Counted from the first letter of the stretch, positions 34,404-43,913 are shown. The stretch: DNA of 58,461 bases from Alicyclobacillus sp. (GCF_023511815.1 NZ_JAIMAV010000008.1:1-58461); one strand, 5' to 3'. The notes: generated from the letters alone by a model not told the origin. Numbers and translations are program-made.

Positions 34404-35711
34404 ATGAATACGCTCGTTCGGATGGCCGTCGAATACCGCAACGCGATCACAGGCGCGCACCGCAACATCCGCCTGTTCTTTTTGGCTTCGTTTCTATCGC
34501 AGTTGAGCGGTGGGTTCACGGGCATCCTGTACAATCTCTACATCAAAAGTCTGAGCCTTCCGGACACGGTGGCGGGGGCGTACGTGTCGGCCTCGTCGCT
34601 CGCCGGCGTGATTTCGCTCGTGCCGGCGGGCATCTTGAGCGACCGCCTGGGCCGAAAGCGGGCCATCGTCCTCGCGGGGCTGGTCAGCGCCGTCGTCTCG
34701 GTGTTGCAGGTGTTTGTCACGACGCCGTTTTGGATTGTGGCAAGCGCTTTCGTGAACGGCCTGGTGCAATCGGTGATCTGGGTCTCGATTCTACCATTTC
34801 TCGCCGAAAACACCGCGGAGGAAGAGCGCTTCCACCTGTTCAGCGTCAACTTCGCGGTGGGCCTGGTCGCCCAGGTGCTCGGGAGCTTTCTCGCCGGGTC
34901 GCTGGCGCAGGCCATCGGCGGCTGGTTGGGCCCGGTCTGGTCGCTTCGGGCCGCCCTGTTGACGGGTGCGGTGTTCGCGGTGTTGGCGCTCATCCCGTTC
35001 TCCCGGATTGAAGACGGGCGGCGGGCGGATGGCCGAGAGGCCAAGCCTGCCGCCGCCAGCCGCGCGGGGCTTCGCGACCTGTTGCCGAAGGCGGCCGCCG
35101 AGCGGGAGCAGTTCGGGCTCATCCTGAAATTCACGGCCTGCTCCGCTCTCATCGGCTTCGGGGCGGGGCTGGTCATCCCGTACCTGAACCTGTACTTCGC
35201 GGAACGATTCCACATGGCCAAGGCGGGCATCGGGCTGGTCATCGGTCTCGCACAGGCGTGCACCGCGCTCGCCATGTTCGTCGGCCCCGCTCTGGCCAAA
35301 CGGTTCGGACCGGTCCACGCGGCCGTCGGATTGCAGATGGCGTCCATACCTTTTCTGCTCATCACCGGCTGGGCGTCGAACGTCTGGCTGGCGTCCGGGG
35401 CCGTGATCGTCCGCAACGCCCTGATGAACGCGGCCAGCCCCCTGCAGGACTCGGTGATGATGGCGCTGGTTCGGGAGGACGTCCGCGGCCTGGCGGTGAG
35501 CCTCGGGCAGACCCTGTGGACACTGGGGTGGGCGGTGATGGGGCCGGTCAGCACCCAGATTGTGCATGTGTACGGGCCGTACACCGGATATGCCATCGCG
35601 TTCAGCGGAACGGCGCTTTTGTATCTGACGGGATCGACCCTGTACCGGGTGTGGTTCGGGCGGTACGAAGCGCGCGTCCAGACCGGTGCGGCCGACGCCC
35701 CGGCCCTGTGA
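34404..35711 (+). CDS. MFS transporter
   Basis: A 435-residue major facilitator protein with about twelve spans. The signature between spans 2 and 3 is GILSDRLGRKRAIVLAG. A Lys/Arg-rich central loop (about residues 205-230) separates the halves. Start is ATG 34404 after ACAGGAGG. It is an orphan gene and the substrate is unknown. Confidence 0.85.
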   Translation: MNTLVRMAVEYRNAITGAHRNIRLFFLASFLSQLSGGFTGILYNLYIKSLSLPDTVAGAYVSASSLAGVISLVPAGILSDRLGRKRAIVLAGLVSAVVSVLQVFVTTPFWIVASAFVNGLVQSVIWVSILPFLAENTAEEERFHLFSVNFAVGLVAQVLGSFLAGSLAQAIGGWLGPVWSLRAALLTGAVFAVLALIPFSRIEDGRRADGREAKPAAASRAGLRDLLPKAAAEREQFGLILKFTACSALIGFGAGLVIPYLNLYFAERFHMAKAGIGLVIGLAQACTALAMFVGPALAKRFGPVHAAVGLQMASIPFLLITGWASNVWLASGAVIVRNALMNAASPLQDSVMMALVREDVRGLAVSLGQTLWTLGWAVMGPVSTQIVHVYGPYTGYAIAFSGTALLYLTGSTLYRVWFGRYEARVQTGAADAPAL

Positions 35712-35721
35712 CGGGGCGCCC

Positions 35722-35770
35722 GGGCGGGCGTGCGGCTGTGGGCGGGCGTGGGCGTGCGCGTGTGGGCGGG
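35722..35770 (+). repeat. G-rich degenerate repeat, possible G-quadruplex
   Basis: Between the MFS gene and the uracil permease the + strand has several GGGC GGGC GTG runs with variable GT-rich loops. The spacing allows a four-tract G-quadruplex around 35740-35767. No gene is seen here. Confidence 0.35.
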
Positions 35771-35904
35771 GCCGGTCGCCGGTGCAGCCGGTGTCCGCCG
35801 CCGACACACGGCGCCCCGAGCGATGGTGCAGGGCGCATAATCCTGCCGCGGATGGTGAATATACCCTTGTGGACTTCGTAGATTCGTGATAGATCCAAGA
35901 GGGT

Positions 35905-37113
35905 ATGTCGTACGCGAGGGGGATGTCCGTGCGCCCGTTTTTGCGCGCCTTTCCGCTGTCGGTGCAGCATGTGTTCGCGATGTTCGGTTCCACCGTCCTG
36001 GTCCCGTATCTCACCGGGCTCGATCCCGGCTCCGCCCTCATCGCCAGCGGGATCGGCACGCTGATCTTTCACTGGATCACGGGCGGGAAGGTGCCGACGT
36101 ATCTCGGCTCGTCGTTCGCCTTCATCGCCCCGCTCACGCTGTTCGTCACCAAGCATCACGCGCCGGGTCAGGCGGTGGCCGGTCTGCTGGCGGTCGCCGG
36201 GATGTATCTCGTCATCTCGCTCGTCGTCACGGCCGTCGGCTTCCAGCGCATCCGCCGGGCGATCCCGCCGGTGGTGGTGGGGCCCGTTGTATCCATCATC
36301 GGCCTGGCGCTGGCGGGTACGGCGGTCTCGCAGATGGCGGCCCTCCGCTGGGATGTGGCGCTGGTGAGCCTTTTGGCGGCCATCGTCGCGTCGCTGGCCG
36401 GGTGGCGGCAGATGCGCATCGTGCCCATCCTCGTCGGAATTTTCATCGGCTACGTGTACGCGTGGCTGCGCGGCGCCGTGGACTTCACACCGCTGCACAC
36501 CGCGCCGGTCATCGCGCCGCCGCATTTCACCGCGCCATCCTGGAGCCTCGGTGCCGTGTTGGCCATGGCGCCCATCGCCCTCGTGACGATGATTGAGGAT
36601 CTGGGGCACATGTTTGTCCTGAACGAGATCGTCGGCCGCGACGTGACGAAGGACCCCGGCTTTCCGCGGATCCTCGTCGCCAACGGGGTGTCGACGGCCA
36701 TCTCCGCGTTCCTCGGCGGGCCCGCGCAGACCACCTACGCGGAGAACCTCGGCGTGCTCGCCATCACCCGGCAGTTCTCCAGCCGGATCATCCAGGGGGC
36801 GGCGGTGATCGCCATCCTGCTGGGCCTGTTCGGAAAGGTCGGCGCGCTCATCCACACCATACCGGTGCCGGTCATGGGCGGGATCAGCATTCTTTTGTTC
36901 GGCATGATTGCCGCCATGGGCATCCGGCATGTCATCGAGGAGAAGGTGGACCTCACCAATATGAAGAACCTGATCGTCGTCGCGGTGATCTTCATCGTCG
37001 GGGTCGGGTATCCCAACAACGGGATCGCGTTCGCGACGCTGGCCGGGCTCCTGGTGTACTGGCTGGTGCCGGATTTGAACCGAGGTGAGGGCGGCGCGGC
37101 GAAGACGCACTGA
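35905..37113 (+). CDS. uraA: Uracil/xanthine permease, NCS2 family (UraA/PyrP-like)
   Basis: A nucleobase:proton symporter of about 400 residues with 12-14 membrane segments. The blocks QHVFAMFGSTVLVPYLTG, HWITGGKVPTYLGSSFAFIA and GGPAQTTYAENLGVLAITRQ match uracil permeases, the last being the substrate-region signature. The start is uncertain: ATG 35905, ATG 35923 or GTG 35929; the only well-spaced ribosome site (GAGGGGG, six bases) serves GTG 35929. No PyrR-binding leader or pyr genes are adjacent. Confidence 0.88.
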   Translation: MSYARGMSVRPFLRAFPLSVQHVFAMFGSTVLVPYLTGLDPGSALIASGIGTLIFHWITGGKVPTYLGSSFAFIAPLTLFVTKHHAPGQAVAGLLAVAGMYLVISLVVTAVGFQRIRRAIPPVVVGPVVSIIGLALAGTAVSQMAALRWDVALVSLLAAIVASLAGWRQMRIVPILVGIFIGYVYAWLRGAVDFTPLHTAPVIAPPHFTAPSWSLGAVLAMAPIALVTMIEDLGHMFVLNEIVGRDVTKDPGFPRILVANGVSTAISAFLGGPAQTTYAENLGVLAITRQFSSRIIQGAAVIAILLGLFGKVGALIHTIPVPVMGGISILLFGMIAAMGIRHVIEEKVDLTNMKNLIVVAVIFIVGVGYPNNGIAFATLAGLLVYWLVPDLNRGEGGAAKTH

Positions 37114-37211
37114 ACCACCGGGGGACGGCGTTCGGACGGCGGCAATGATGAGATGGACTTCCGTGGGGCAGTCTAGACCTGTTTGGCCCGCTCATGACGG
37201 AGGTGCATGCG

Positions 37212-37412
37212 ATGACATCCTCTCGACGGAAGTCCATTGGCCGTGGAGATGAGGCGTCCGGGCCGGTGATGAACGCGCTGGCCAGCCGGAGCATGGCGCG
37301 CGGGGAACCGGTGGAGCAGTTGCTGAACCACCGGTACGGCAAGCCGCAACCAGGCAAGTACTCTCGCCGATTGGGCGGAGAGCTCGGCGCATCGGTCAGT
37401 CATTTGCAGTGA
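37212..37412 (+). CDS. Small basic protein of unknown function
   Basis: A 66-residue protein MTSSRRKSIGRGDEASG ... with an RRK-rich start and a Gly/Arg-rich end. ATG 37212 has a very good ribosome site (CGGAGGT, seven bases). No family recognised; it is soluble. It may be a lineage-specific small protein. It stands between uraA and the peptidase gene. Confidence 0.5.
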   Translation: MTSSRRKSIGRGDEASGPVMNALASRSMARGEPVEQLLNHRYGKPQPGKYSRRLGGELGASVSHLQ

Positions 37413-37493
37413 TCCGACGGAGAACGCGGCGCCAAACGGCCGCCGGGCGGCGATTGCCCGGCCGGCCGGGCGGACGCTCTCGATTCTCTTGAT

Positions 37494-37516
37494 ATTCCCG
37501 AGAATGTCGCGGGAAT
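37494..37516. other. Inverted repeat before the M20 peptidase gene
   Basis: ATTCCCG at 37494-37500 and CGGGAAT at 37510-37516 form a 7-bp dyad with nine bases between, ending five bases before the ribosome site of the peptidase. It could be an operator or a small hairpin that limits translation. Confidence 0.4.
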
Positions 37517-37536
37517 CCTTAAAGGAGGCGATATCC

Positions 37537-38889
37537 TTGCCGTGGTTGGAGAAGGTGAAACAGGCCCTGCCCGACGCCGTCGCGATGTTGCAACGCTACT
37601 GCCGGCAGCCGAGCGTGTCGGCGCAGAACCTCGGGATTGCCGAGACCGTGGCCATGGTGCGCGAGATGGTCGAGGGGCTCGGCGGCGAGTGCCGGGTGCT
37701 CAACGATTGCGGCGGCAATCCGGTGATCTACGCGTGTTTTGAAGCGGGGCCGAGCGGCCATCCAGATCGCACGCTTCTGTTCTACAACCACTACGACGTC
37801 CAGCCGCCGGAGCCCATCGAGGAGTGGACGGTCCCCCCCTTCGGCGCCGAGATTGTCGACGGGAAGCTGTACGCCCGCGGCGCCGCCGACAACAAGGGGG
37901 AGTTGGTGGCCCGCCTGACCGCCATCGCGCTCCTTCAGGCCAACGGCGGACTGCCGTGCCGGGTCAAGTTCCTCATCGAGGGGGAGGAGGAGATTGGGTC
38001 GCCGGCCCTCCCGCGGTACCTGGAGAAATACGCCGACCTGTTCAAGGCGGACGCCTGTATCTGGGAATTCGGCGGAAAGAATCAGCATGAACAGGTGGAG
38101 CTGGTGGCGGGCATCAAGGGCATGTGCTACCTGCAGTTCTGGTGCCACGGGGCGGACGTGGACGTGCACTCGTCGATGGGCGCGGTGCTGGACAACGCTG
38201 CATGGCGGTTGGTGCACGCACTGGCGACTTTGAAATCGGCGGACAACCGCATCCTCGTCGAGGGCTTCTATGACGACGTGGTGCCGCCGACGCCGGCCCT
38301 GCGGCGCATCGCGGAGGAACTTCCGGTGGAGGACCTGAAGTCCCTGTACGGCCTGCGCCGGCCCCTCATCACCGGGGACGAGAATCCGAATTACGCCCTG
38401 TTGTTCGAGCCGACCATGACCATCTGCGGGATTGAAAGCGGGTATACGGGCGAGGGCAGCAAGACCGTTTTGCCGAAGCGGGCTCAGGCCAAGGTGGACT
38501 GCCGCCTGGTCCCGAACCAGGACCCGGATGACATCCTGCGCAAGGTGCGCCGGCATCTGGACAGGCACGGGTTCACCGACGTCGAGGTCACGCAGATCAA
38601 CGGGGAGCGGGCGTACCGGTCCAATCTGGATCATCCGTTCGTGCGGATGGTGGTGGACACCGCGCGGGAGGCGTACGAGACGGAGGTGGTACTCCACCCC
38701 AACTCGGCAGGCACCGGTCCCATGTACCCGTTCGGAGAGTTTCTGGGGCTGGATCTCCCGATTGTTTCGACGGGCTGCGGCTGGTGGAACTCGCGCGCGC
38801 ACGCCCCGGACGAGTCCATACGCCTTGCGGACTTTGAGCGCGGCATTCTGCACATGGTGCTCTTGATGGAGCGGTTCGGCGGGCGATGA
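37537..38889 (+). CDS. M20 family metallopeptidase (dipeptidase/deacylase)
   Basis: A 450-residue zinc peptidase of the M20 clan (ArgE/DapE/CNDP-like). Metal-site motifs are LLFYNHYDVQPPEP (His and Asp ligands), GAADNKGE (bridging Asp), IEGEEEIGS (catalytic Glu and ligand), and a late ligand His in NSRAHAPDES. The dimerisation domain sits in the middle. TTG 37537 is chosen as the start because AAAGGAGG lies eight bases before it; upstream ATGs lack a site. Substrate could be dipeptides or N-acyl amino acids. The stop overlaps the next MFS gene (ATGA). Confidence 0.88.
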   Translation: MPWLEKVKQALPDAVAMLQRYCRQPSVSAQNLGIAETVAMVREMVEGLGGECRVLNDCGGNPVIYACFEAGPSGHPDRTLLFYNHYDVQPPEPIEEWTVPPFGAEIVDGKLYARGAADNKGELVARLTAIALLQANGGLPCRVKFLIEGEEEIGSPALPRYLEKYADLFKADACIWEFGGKNQHEQVELVAGIKGMCYLQFWCHGADVDVHSSMGAVLDNAAWRLVHALATLKSADNRILVEGFYDDVVPPTPALRRIAEELPVEDLKSLYGLRRPLITGDENPNYALLFEPTMTICGIESGYTGEGSKTVLPKRAQAKVDCRLVPNQDPDDILRKVRRHLDRHGFTDVEVTQINGERAYRSNLDHPFVRMVVDTAREAYETEVVLHPNSAGTGPMYPFGEFLGLDLPIVSTGCGWWNSRAHAPDESIRLADFERGILHMVLLMERFGGR

Positions 38890-40073
38890 GCCGTTCTCTT
38901 TGGTTGTACTACATCAGCGAGGTGTTCCTGAGCCTCGGCATTGGCGGCGCGGGTTTCGCGCTGCCGTTTTTCTATCGGGCCGAGGGAATGGACGATGTGC
39001 ATATCGGGATGCTTCTCGCCGCGGCCTCCCTGTCCGCCGGTTGTTTCGCGTTTTTCCTGGGCTCGGTGGCCGACTGGCTCGGCGCATCCCGGGTGTTTCG
39101 CGTCGCGACGTTGGTGATTCCGCTCTCCTACGCCTTCACCGGGCTCACGCGGGGGTGGATCGTGTGGCTGGGTTGCGCCGCGTTCACCGGCCTGGGGAAC
39201 GCACTCCTGACGTCGACGGAAAACGTGGTGTTGACGGCCCTGCAACGGGATCGGGAGCGCGCCGGGGTGCTCGGCCGGTTCGTGGCGCTGTACATGGCCG
39301 CGATGGGGGTGGGGGCCGTCGGCGCGGGGTTTCTGGCGGCTCGCACTTCCTACACGGTCGCCCTGCTCGCGTCGGCCGGGGTGGGGATGGTTGCGCCCGT
39401 TTTGCGGGCGTTCCTGCGCGCTCCCGACGCCCGTGCCGCGCGAGCGTTCCGGCTGCCGAACCGGCGCACACTGGCGATGAGTGGCTACACCCTGATGTAC
39501 GGGGTGGGATTCGGGCTGTTCAATCCCTTCGCCACCCTGGTGTTGAGCGGCGCGTTCCACACCGGGGATCGGCTGACGTCCGCCGTCTCGGCGGTCTCGA
39601 CCTTCATGGTCTCCCTCAGCGCGCTTTGCGTGGCGATGTTGACCCGCCGCCTGCGGTACGGAAGCATCCTGGCCGTCAGTTACGCCGCTGCCATCCTGCT
39701 CACCCTGGCCATGTCCGCCACCGGAGGAGCCGCCGGATTCGTGCTTCTCTTGCTCCTGCGGTCCGGGGTGATGAATGTGCCGGGGCCGGTGGTCGACGCC
39801 GTCTTTCTGGATCACACCCCGCCCGCGGAGCGGGCGCAGATGTTCGGTGTGCGCGCGTTTGGCAACAGTCTCGGGAACGCCATCGGCCAGTCGGCCGGCG
39901 GGGTTCTGTTGGCCACCTGCGGCCACAGGGCCATGCTGTGGGCGGCCGCCGCCGTGCTCACGGCGGCCGCCGCCGATGCGCTGTGGCTGGTGCGGACGCT
40001 CACGAGCGCAGCGCCAGGGCGTGCTCGGCGGCGCTGGTCCCCGCCAGGTGGCCGGTGGAGAACGCAACGGTGA
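38886..40073 (+). CDS. MFS transporter coupled to the M20 peptidase
   Basis: A 395-residue protein with about twelve hydrophobic segments. It lacks the strict D-R-x-G-R motif after span 2 (it reads GSVADWLGASRVFRV). Its ATG overlaps the peptidase stop by four bases, so the two are translationally coupled; I infer uptake of the peptidase's substrate or export of its product. The C-terminal ~25 Arg/Pro-rich residues overlap the 3' end of the convergent flavoprotein gene by 74 bases. Confidence 0.82.
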   Translation: MSRSLWLYYISEVFLSLGIGGAGFALPFFYRAEGMDDVHIGMLLAAASLSAGCFAFFLGSVADWLGASRVFRVATLVIPLSYAFTGLTRGWIVWLGCAAFTGLGNALLTSTENVVLTALQRDRERAGVLGRFVALYMAAMGVGAVGAGFLAARTSYTVALLASAGVGMVAPVLRAFLRAPDARAARAFRLPNRRTLAMSGYTLMYGVGFGLFNPFATLVLSGAFHTGDRLTSAVSAVSTFMVSLSALCVAMLTRRLRYGSILAVSYAAAILLTLAMSATGGAAGFVLLLLLRSGVMNVPGPVVDAVFLDHTPPAERAQMFGVRAFGNSLGNAIGQSAGGVLLATCGHRAMLWAAAAVLTAAAADALWLVRTLTSAAPGRARRRWSPPGGRWRTQR

Positions 40074-41295
40074 TGTTGTAACCACCGGTGTGCGCGTGCA
40101 CGTCCATCACCTCACCGGCGAAGTACAGCCCCCTGCAGCGCTTGGATTCCATCGTCCGAGGATCAATCTCCTTCACGGACACGCCGCCGCCGGTGACGGT
40201 GGCCTGGGCGAGCGGAAGCGTCCCGGAGACGCGGATGGGGAACGCCTTGACCAGGTGTGCCAGCGATTCGAGATCGGTGTTTCGGACGTTGGCCATGGTC
40301 TGTTCGACCGGGATGCCCACCCGTTCGATGGCAACCTCCACCAGACGGTCGGGCAATAGCGCCTCGAGAACGGTCCGCACGCGTTTGCGCGGTTCGGCGC
40401 TGCGCCGCCGCGCCCAGTCCTCCAGCAGGTCCGCGAGGGTGTGGTTTGGAAGACAGTCGATCTCGACGGTCAACGCCACCGCTGGGTCGCTCCGGCGTGC
40501 GGTCGAGACGTAGTGGCTGCATCGAAGCGCCACCGGGCCGCTGAGGCCGAAGTGCGTGAACAGGATGTCGCCCTGCTCCTGTGTGAGTCGCTTGCCGTGG
40601 CCGTCGCGCACGGTGGCGGTGATGCCCCGCAACGAGATCCCCTGCAGCCGGCGCTGCCGGATGAAGGACTCGTCACTCGTCAGGGGGACCTCGGTGGGAT
40701 ACGGATCGACAATGGTGTGCCCGAGGCGCCGCGCCCACGGATAGGCGTCGCCCGTACTGCCGGTTTTGGGGACGCTGCACCCTCCGGTGGCCACCACCAC
40801 GGCGCGCGCCCGCACCTCGCCGCCACGCTGCAGCCGCACGCCGCGGATCTCCCCGTCCTCGGCCAGAAGCCCCGCGACGGGGCAATCCTCCCACACCTCC
40901 GCCCCGACATCGAACACCTTGTTGACGAGCGCCTTCACCACGGTCTCGGCCCGGTCGCTGACCGGGAACACCCGGCCGCGATCCTCCTCTTTGAGCCGAA
41001 TCCCGAGCGACTCAAAAAATCGCCGCACGTCCTCATTGGAGAACCGGTGCAGCGCGGAATACAGAAAGCGGCCGTTGCCGGGGATGTTCTTCATCAGCTC
41101 CGGCAGGGGCTTCGCATTGGTGACGTTGCACCGGCCTCCGCCGGAGATGCCGAGCTTGCGTCCGAGCCGGTGGCCTTTCTCAATCAGCAGGGTATCGGCC
41201 CCGGCCTCCGCAGCGGCGATGGCGGCCATCAGACCGGCCGGGCCGCCGCCGACGACGATGACGTCGCGGATGGGGTTGGTGTGAGCGTGTGACAC
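40000..41295 (-). CDS. HI0933-family FAD-dependent oxidoreductase (BaiN/YtfP-like)
   Basis: A 431-residue flavoprotein. The N-terminal dinucleotide-binding motif is VIVVGGGPAGLMAAIAAAEAG; the family signature KLGISGGGRCNVTNA and the block YFAGEVMDVHAHTGGYN are clear. The family is widespread but poorly characterised; members act as aminoacetone-type or bile-acid-precursor reductases in some organisms. Start is GTG 41295 after GAGGTG. It is convergent with the MFS gene. Confidence 0.88.
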   Translation of the reverse strand: MSHAHTNPIRDVIVVGGGPAGLMAAIAAAEAGADTLLIEKGHRLGRKLGISGGGRCNVTNAKPLPELMKNIPGNGRFLYSALHRFSNEDVRRFFESLGIRLKEEDRGRVFPVSDRAETVVKALVNKVFDVGAEVWEDCPVAGLLAEDGEIRGVRLQRGGEVRARAVVVATGGCSVPKTGSTGDAYPWARRLGHTIVDPYPTEVPLTSDESFIRQRRLQGISLRGITATVRDGHGKRLTQEQGDILFTHFGLSGPVALRCSHYVSTARRSDPAVALTVEIDCLPNHTLADLLEDWARRRSAEPRKRVRTVLEALLPDRLVEVAIERVGIPVEQTMANVRNTDLESLAHLVKAFPIRVSGTLPLAQATVTGGGVSVKEIDPRTMESKRCRGLYFAGEVMDVHAHTGGYNITVAFSTGHLAGTSAAEHALALRS

Positions 41296-41431
41296 ATGGA
41301 CACCTCATTCTCAGGGGGAGGAATCGGCCCGCGCGCCGGTGTTCCGAAAGGGTCAGAACGATGCACGATGCACGGGCGGCTTGCCCCAGGTTGAGTGTAC
41401 GTGACCCTCACAGCCGGATCAAATCCACCCC

Positions 41432-41492
41432 TTGTCACGGCGGAGGGCACCTGCTATCGTGGAGATAGAAACCGGTTTCAGGGAACGGTTTC
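41432..41492 (+). promoter_or_regulatory. lacI promoter with LacI-type operator
   Basis: TTGTCA (41432-41437) and TATCGT (41455-41460) are 17 bases apart. The perfect palindrome GAAACCGGTTTC (41468-41479), with the central CG usual for LacI-family operators, covers the expected start point. A partial second site GGGAACGGTTTC follows at 41481-41492. This layout implies autorepression by the regulator encoded downstream, relieved by a sugar-like inducer. Confidence 0.7.
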
Positions 41493-41517
41493 AATCTACC
41501 AGGAGAGGGGGCTGGGC

Positions 41518-42558
41518 GTGAGCGACCGGTGCGAGCGGCCAGTGAGGCGACCTGTCACAATTCTTGACGTGGCGCGCGCCGCCGGGGTTTCAAAGACCAC
41601 TGTGTCACGGTATCTGAGCGGACAGGTACACCTGCTGTCAGACGATGCGCGGCACCGCATCGAACGTGCGGTGGAGGAGTTGGGCTATCGACCCAACCAG
41701 ATGGCGCGCGGACTGAAGCGAGGACGCAGTGGTCTGGTTGGCATGGTGGTGGCGGACATCTCCAATCCATTCACCGTGGACGTTCTGCGGGGCGTGGAGG
41801 ACGAGTGCAAAAGCCGCGGGATGAATGTGCTGCTGTGTAATACCAACAACGACCAAGCGCAGGAACGAGAGTACATTGAAATGTTGCAGGCACATCGCAT
41901 TGATGGACTGATCATTCACACGACCGGTTTGAACAACGCGTTCCTGCGCGAATTGGCCCACCAGGATATCCCCGTGGTCCTGCTTGATCGCAAAGTTCCG
42001 GCTTTGCCGTTTGACACGGTGTGCGTGGATAACCGGCAGGCGACCCGCGCCGCTCTGATGCACCTTTTGGATCAGGGCTTTGGCCCGATTGCCTGGTTCA
42101 CGGAACCGATTGACGGCGTGAGTTCCAGAAAGGAACGGCTTGAAACGTTCCGCAAAGTGATGGAACACCATGCGGGAATCCCGGAACCGTTGATCTATGA
42201 GGTTCCTGCACGGATGCCGTCCACGGTGGAGGGACCCTTGAAGAATTTTCTATCCACGGCAACGGGATCAAGACCGGCGGTCTGTTGTGCCAATGCAGTG
42301 GTCGCACTTCGTGTGGTGCATGCTCTGTCGAAGCTCGGGATGGACGTTCCGCGGGACGTCGGGATGGTGATGTTCGACAACCCGGATTGGGCCGCCTTGG
42401 TCTTCGGAGGCATCACGGTGGTTGAACAGCCGACGTACGCAATGGGGGTGACAGCGATGCGCCGCGTCTGGGAGCGCATGCAAGGGCAGGCGCGGCTGCC
42501 GGCTTCCCTCATTGAATTGCCGGCTCGGTTGATCATCCGCCGTTCATCCGTCCGCTGA
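41518..42558 (+). CDS. LacI-family transcriptional regulator
   Basis: A 346-residue regulator with the LacI helix-turn-helix at about residues 14-38 (TILDVARAAGVSKTTVSRYL) and hinge, followed by a periplasmic-binding-like ligand domain from about residue 70 (GLVGMVVADISNPF). Start is GTG 41518 after AGGAGAGGGGG. It lies 42 bases before the MFS transporter gene, which it probably controls. The ligand is unknown. Base composition is less GC-rich than most of the window. Confidence 0.92.
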   Translation: MSDRCERPVRRPVTILDVARAAGVSKTTVSRYLSGQVHLLSDDARHRIERAVEELGYRPNQMARGLKRGRSGLVGMVVADISNPFTVDVLRGVEDECKSRGMNVLLCNTNNDQAQEREYIEMLQAHRIDGLIIHTTGLNNAFLRELAHQDIPVVLLDRKVPALPFDTVCVDNRQATRAALMHLLDQGFGPIAWFTEPIDGVSSRKERLETFRKVMEHHAGIPEPLIYEVPARMPSTVEGPLKNFLSTATGSRPAVCCANAVVALRVVHALSKLGMDVPRDVGMVMFDNPDWAALVFGGITVVEQPTYAMGVTAMRRVWERMQGQARLPASLIELPARLIIRRSSVR

Positions 42559-42600
42559 ATCAGGGCGGACGTTACGTTCATTGGATGCGGAGGTGTTCTG

Positions 42601-43884
42601 ATGGAGTTCCGGGACAGCCTGCCTCGCGCCCGGTGGGCGCGCTTGGTGCCATTGGCATTCATCACGTACAGTCTGGCGTATCTGGACCGATCCAACTACG
42701 GATTTGGAGCCGCTTCCGGCATGGCCAAGGCCTTGCATATCACCCAGGCGGCGTCGTCGCTTTTGGCCGCACTGTTCTTCTTGGGATATTTCATATTCCA
42801 AATTCCAGGAGCTCATTATGCAGAGCGGCGCAGTGCAAAGAAGTTGATCTTTTGGAGCCTGATCTTATGGGGCATCCTCGCTTCCCTTCAGGGGGTCATT
42901 AAGAACATCCCGCTTCTGTTTGTGGACCGGTTCCTGTTGGGCGTGGTCGAGAGTGCCGTGATGCCGGCCATGTTGATTTTCTTGAGCCATTGGTTCACGA
43001 AGGCAGAACGTTCACGGGCTAACACCTTCTTGATTTTGGGGAATCCGGTCACCGTCCTCTGGATGTCGGTGATCTCCGGGTATCTGGTGCATTGGTTCGG
43101 TTGGCAAGGCATGTTCGTCATTGAGGGAGTTCCATCCATTCTGTGGGCATTTGTCTGGTGGAAGGTGGCGGACGACGAACCGACCCAGGCCAGGTGGCTC
43201 ACAGAATCCGAAAGGGCGGCCGTGAACGAGGCGTTGACGGCGGAGCAACGAGAGCTCAGGCAGGTGCGAAACTATCGGGAAGCCTTCCGCACGCCCGCCG
43301 TAGTGCTGCTGGCCGCACAGTACTTCTTCTGGAGCATCGGTGTGTACGGCTTTGTGATCTGGCTGCCCTCCATCATCAAGGCCGCGTCCAACGCAGGCAT
43401 CGTCGCCACCGGGTGGTTGTCTTCGCTCCCGTATCTTCTGGCCGCCATCCTGATGGTGGTGGCCTCGCAGTACTCGGACCGGACATTGAATCGCAAGGGT
43501 TATGTTTGGCCGTTCCTGCTCGCGGGTGCGGTATGCTTTTACGGATCGTACGCCTTGGGTCCCTCTCACTTCTGGATGGCGTATGTGCTGTTGGTGATTG
43601 CCGGCGGCATGATGTACGCGCCGTACGGGCCTTTCTTCGCCATCATCCCGGAAATTCTTCCGCGCAATGTCGCCGGTGGCGCGACCGCACTCATCAACAG
43701 CATGGGAGCACTGGGGTCGTTTGTGGGGTCGTATTTCGTGGGTTATCTGAACGGTGTGACGGGGGGACCGGGCGCCTCGTACATTTTTATGGCCGTGTCA
43801 CTGGTGGTCGCGGTCATCCTGACGGTTCTGGTTCGAGGCCCGGTCCGCTCCACCGTTGGGGCCGGGGGGTTGTCCGCCCGTTGA
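42601..43884 (+). CDS. MFS transporter, anion:cation symporter (ACS) type
   Basis: A 427-residue transporter with twelve spans and the ACS-family opening RWARLVPLAFITYSLAYLDR. The block LFFLGYFIFQIPGAHYAER is typical of tartrate, glucarate, galactonate or phthalate transporters. ATG 42601 follows GCGGAGG. Paired with the LacI regulator, it likely imports an organic acid. Local GC content is visibly lower (for example 42780-42850) than in flanking genes. Confidence 0.87.
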   Translation: MEFRDSLPRARWARLVPLAFITYSLAYLDRSNYGFGAASGMAKALHITQAASSLLAALFFLGYFIFQIPGAHYAERRSAKKLIFWSLILWGILASLQGVIKNIPLLFVDRFLLGVVESAVMPAMLIFLSHWFTKAERSRANTFLILGNPVTVLWMSVISGYLVHWFGWQGMFVIEGVPSILWAFVWWKVADDEPTQARWLTESERAAVNEALTAEQRELRQVRNYREAFRTPAVVLLAAQYFFWSIGVYGFVIWLPSIIKAASNAGIVATGWLSSLPYLLAAILMVVASQYSDRTLNRKGYVWPFLLAGAVCFYGSYALGPSHFWMAYVLLVIAGGMMYAPYGPFFAIIPEILPRNVAGGATALINSMGALGSFVGSYFVGYLNGVTGGPGASYIFMAVSLVVAVILTVLVRGPVRSTVGAGGLSAR

Positions 43885-43913
43885 ACGGCGCACGGCATAC
43901 GCCGCGCGGTGAT

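Noticed and set aside
35880-35905. PyrR-binding site before the uracil permease (ATCCAAGAGGG)
   Set aside because: It matches the PyrR loop consensus only with a deletion and lies too close to the start codon to be followed by an attenuator.
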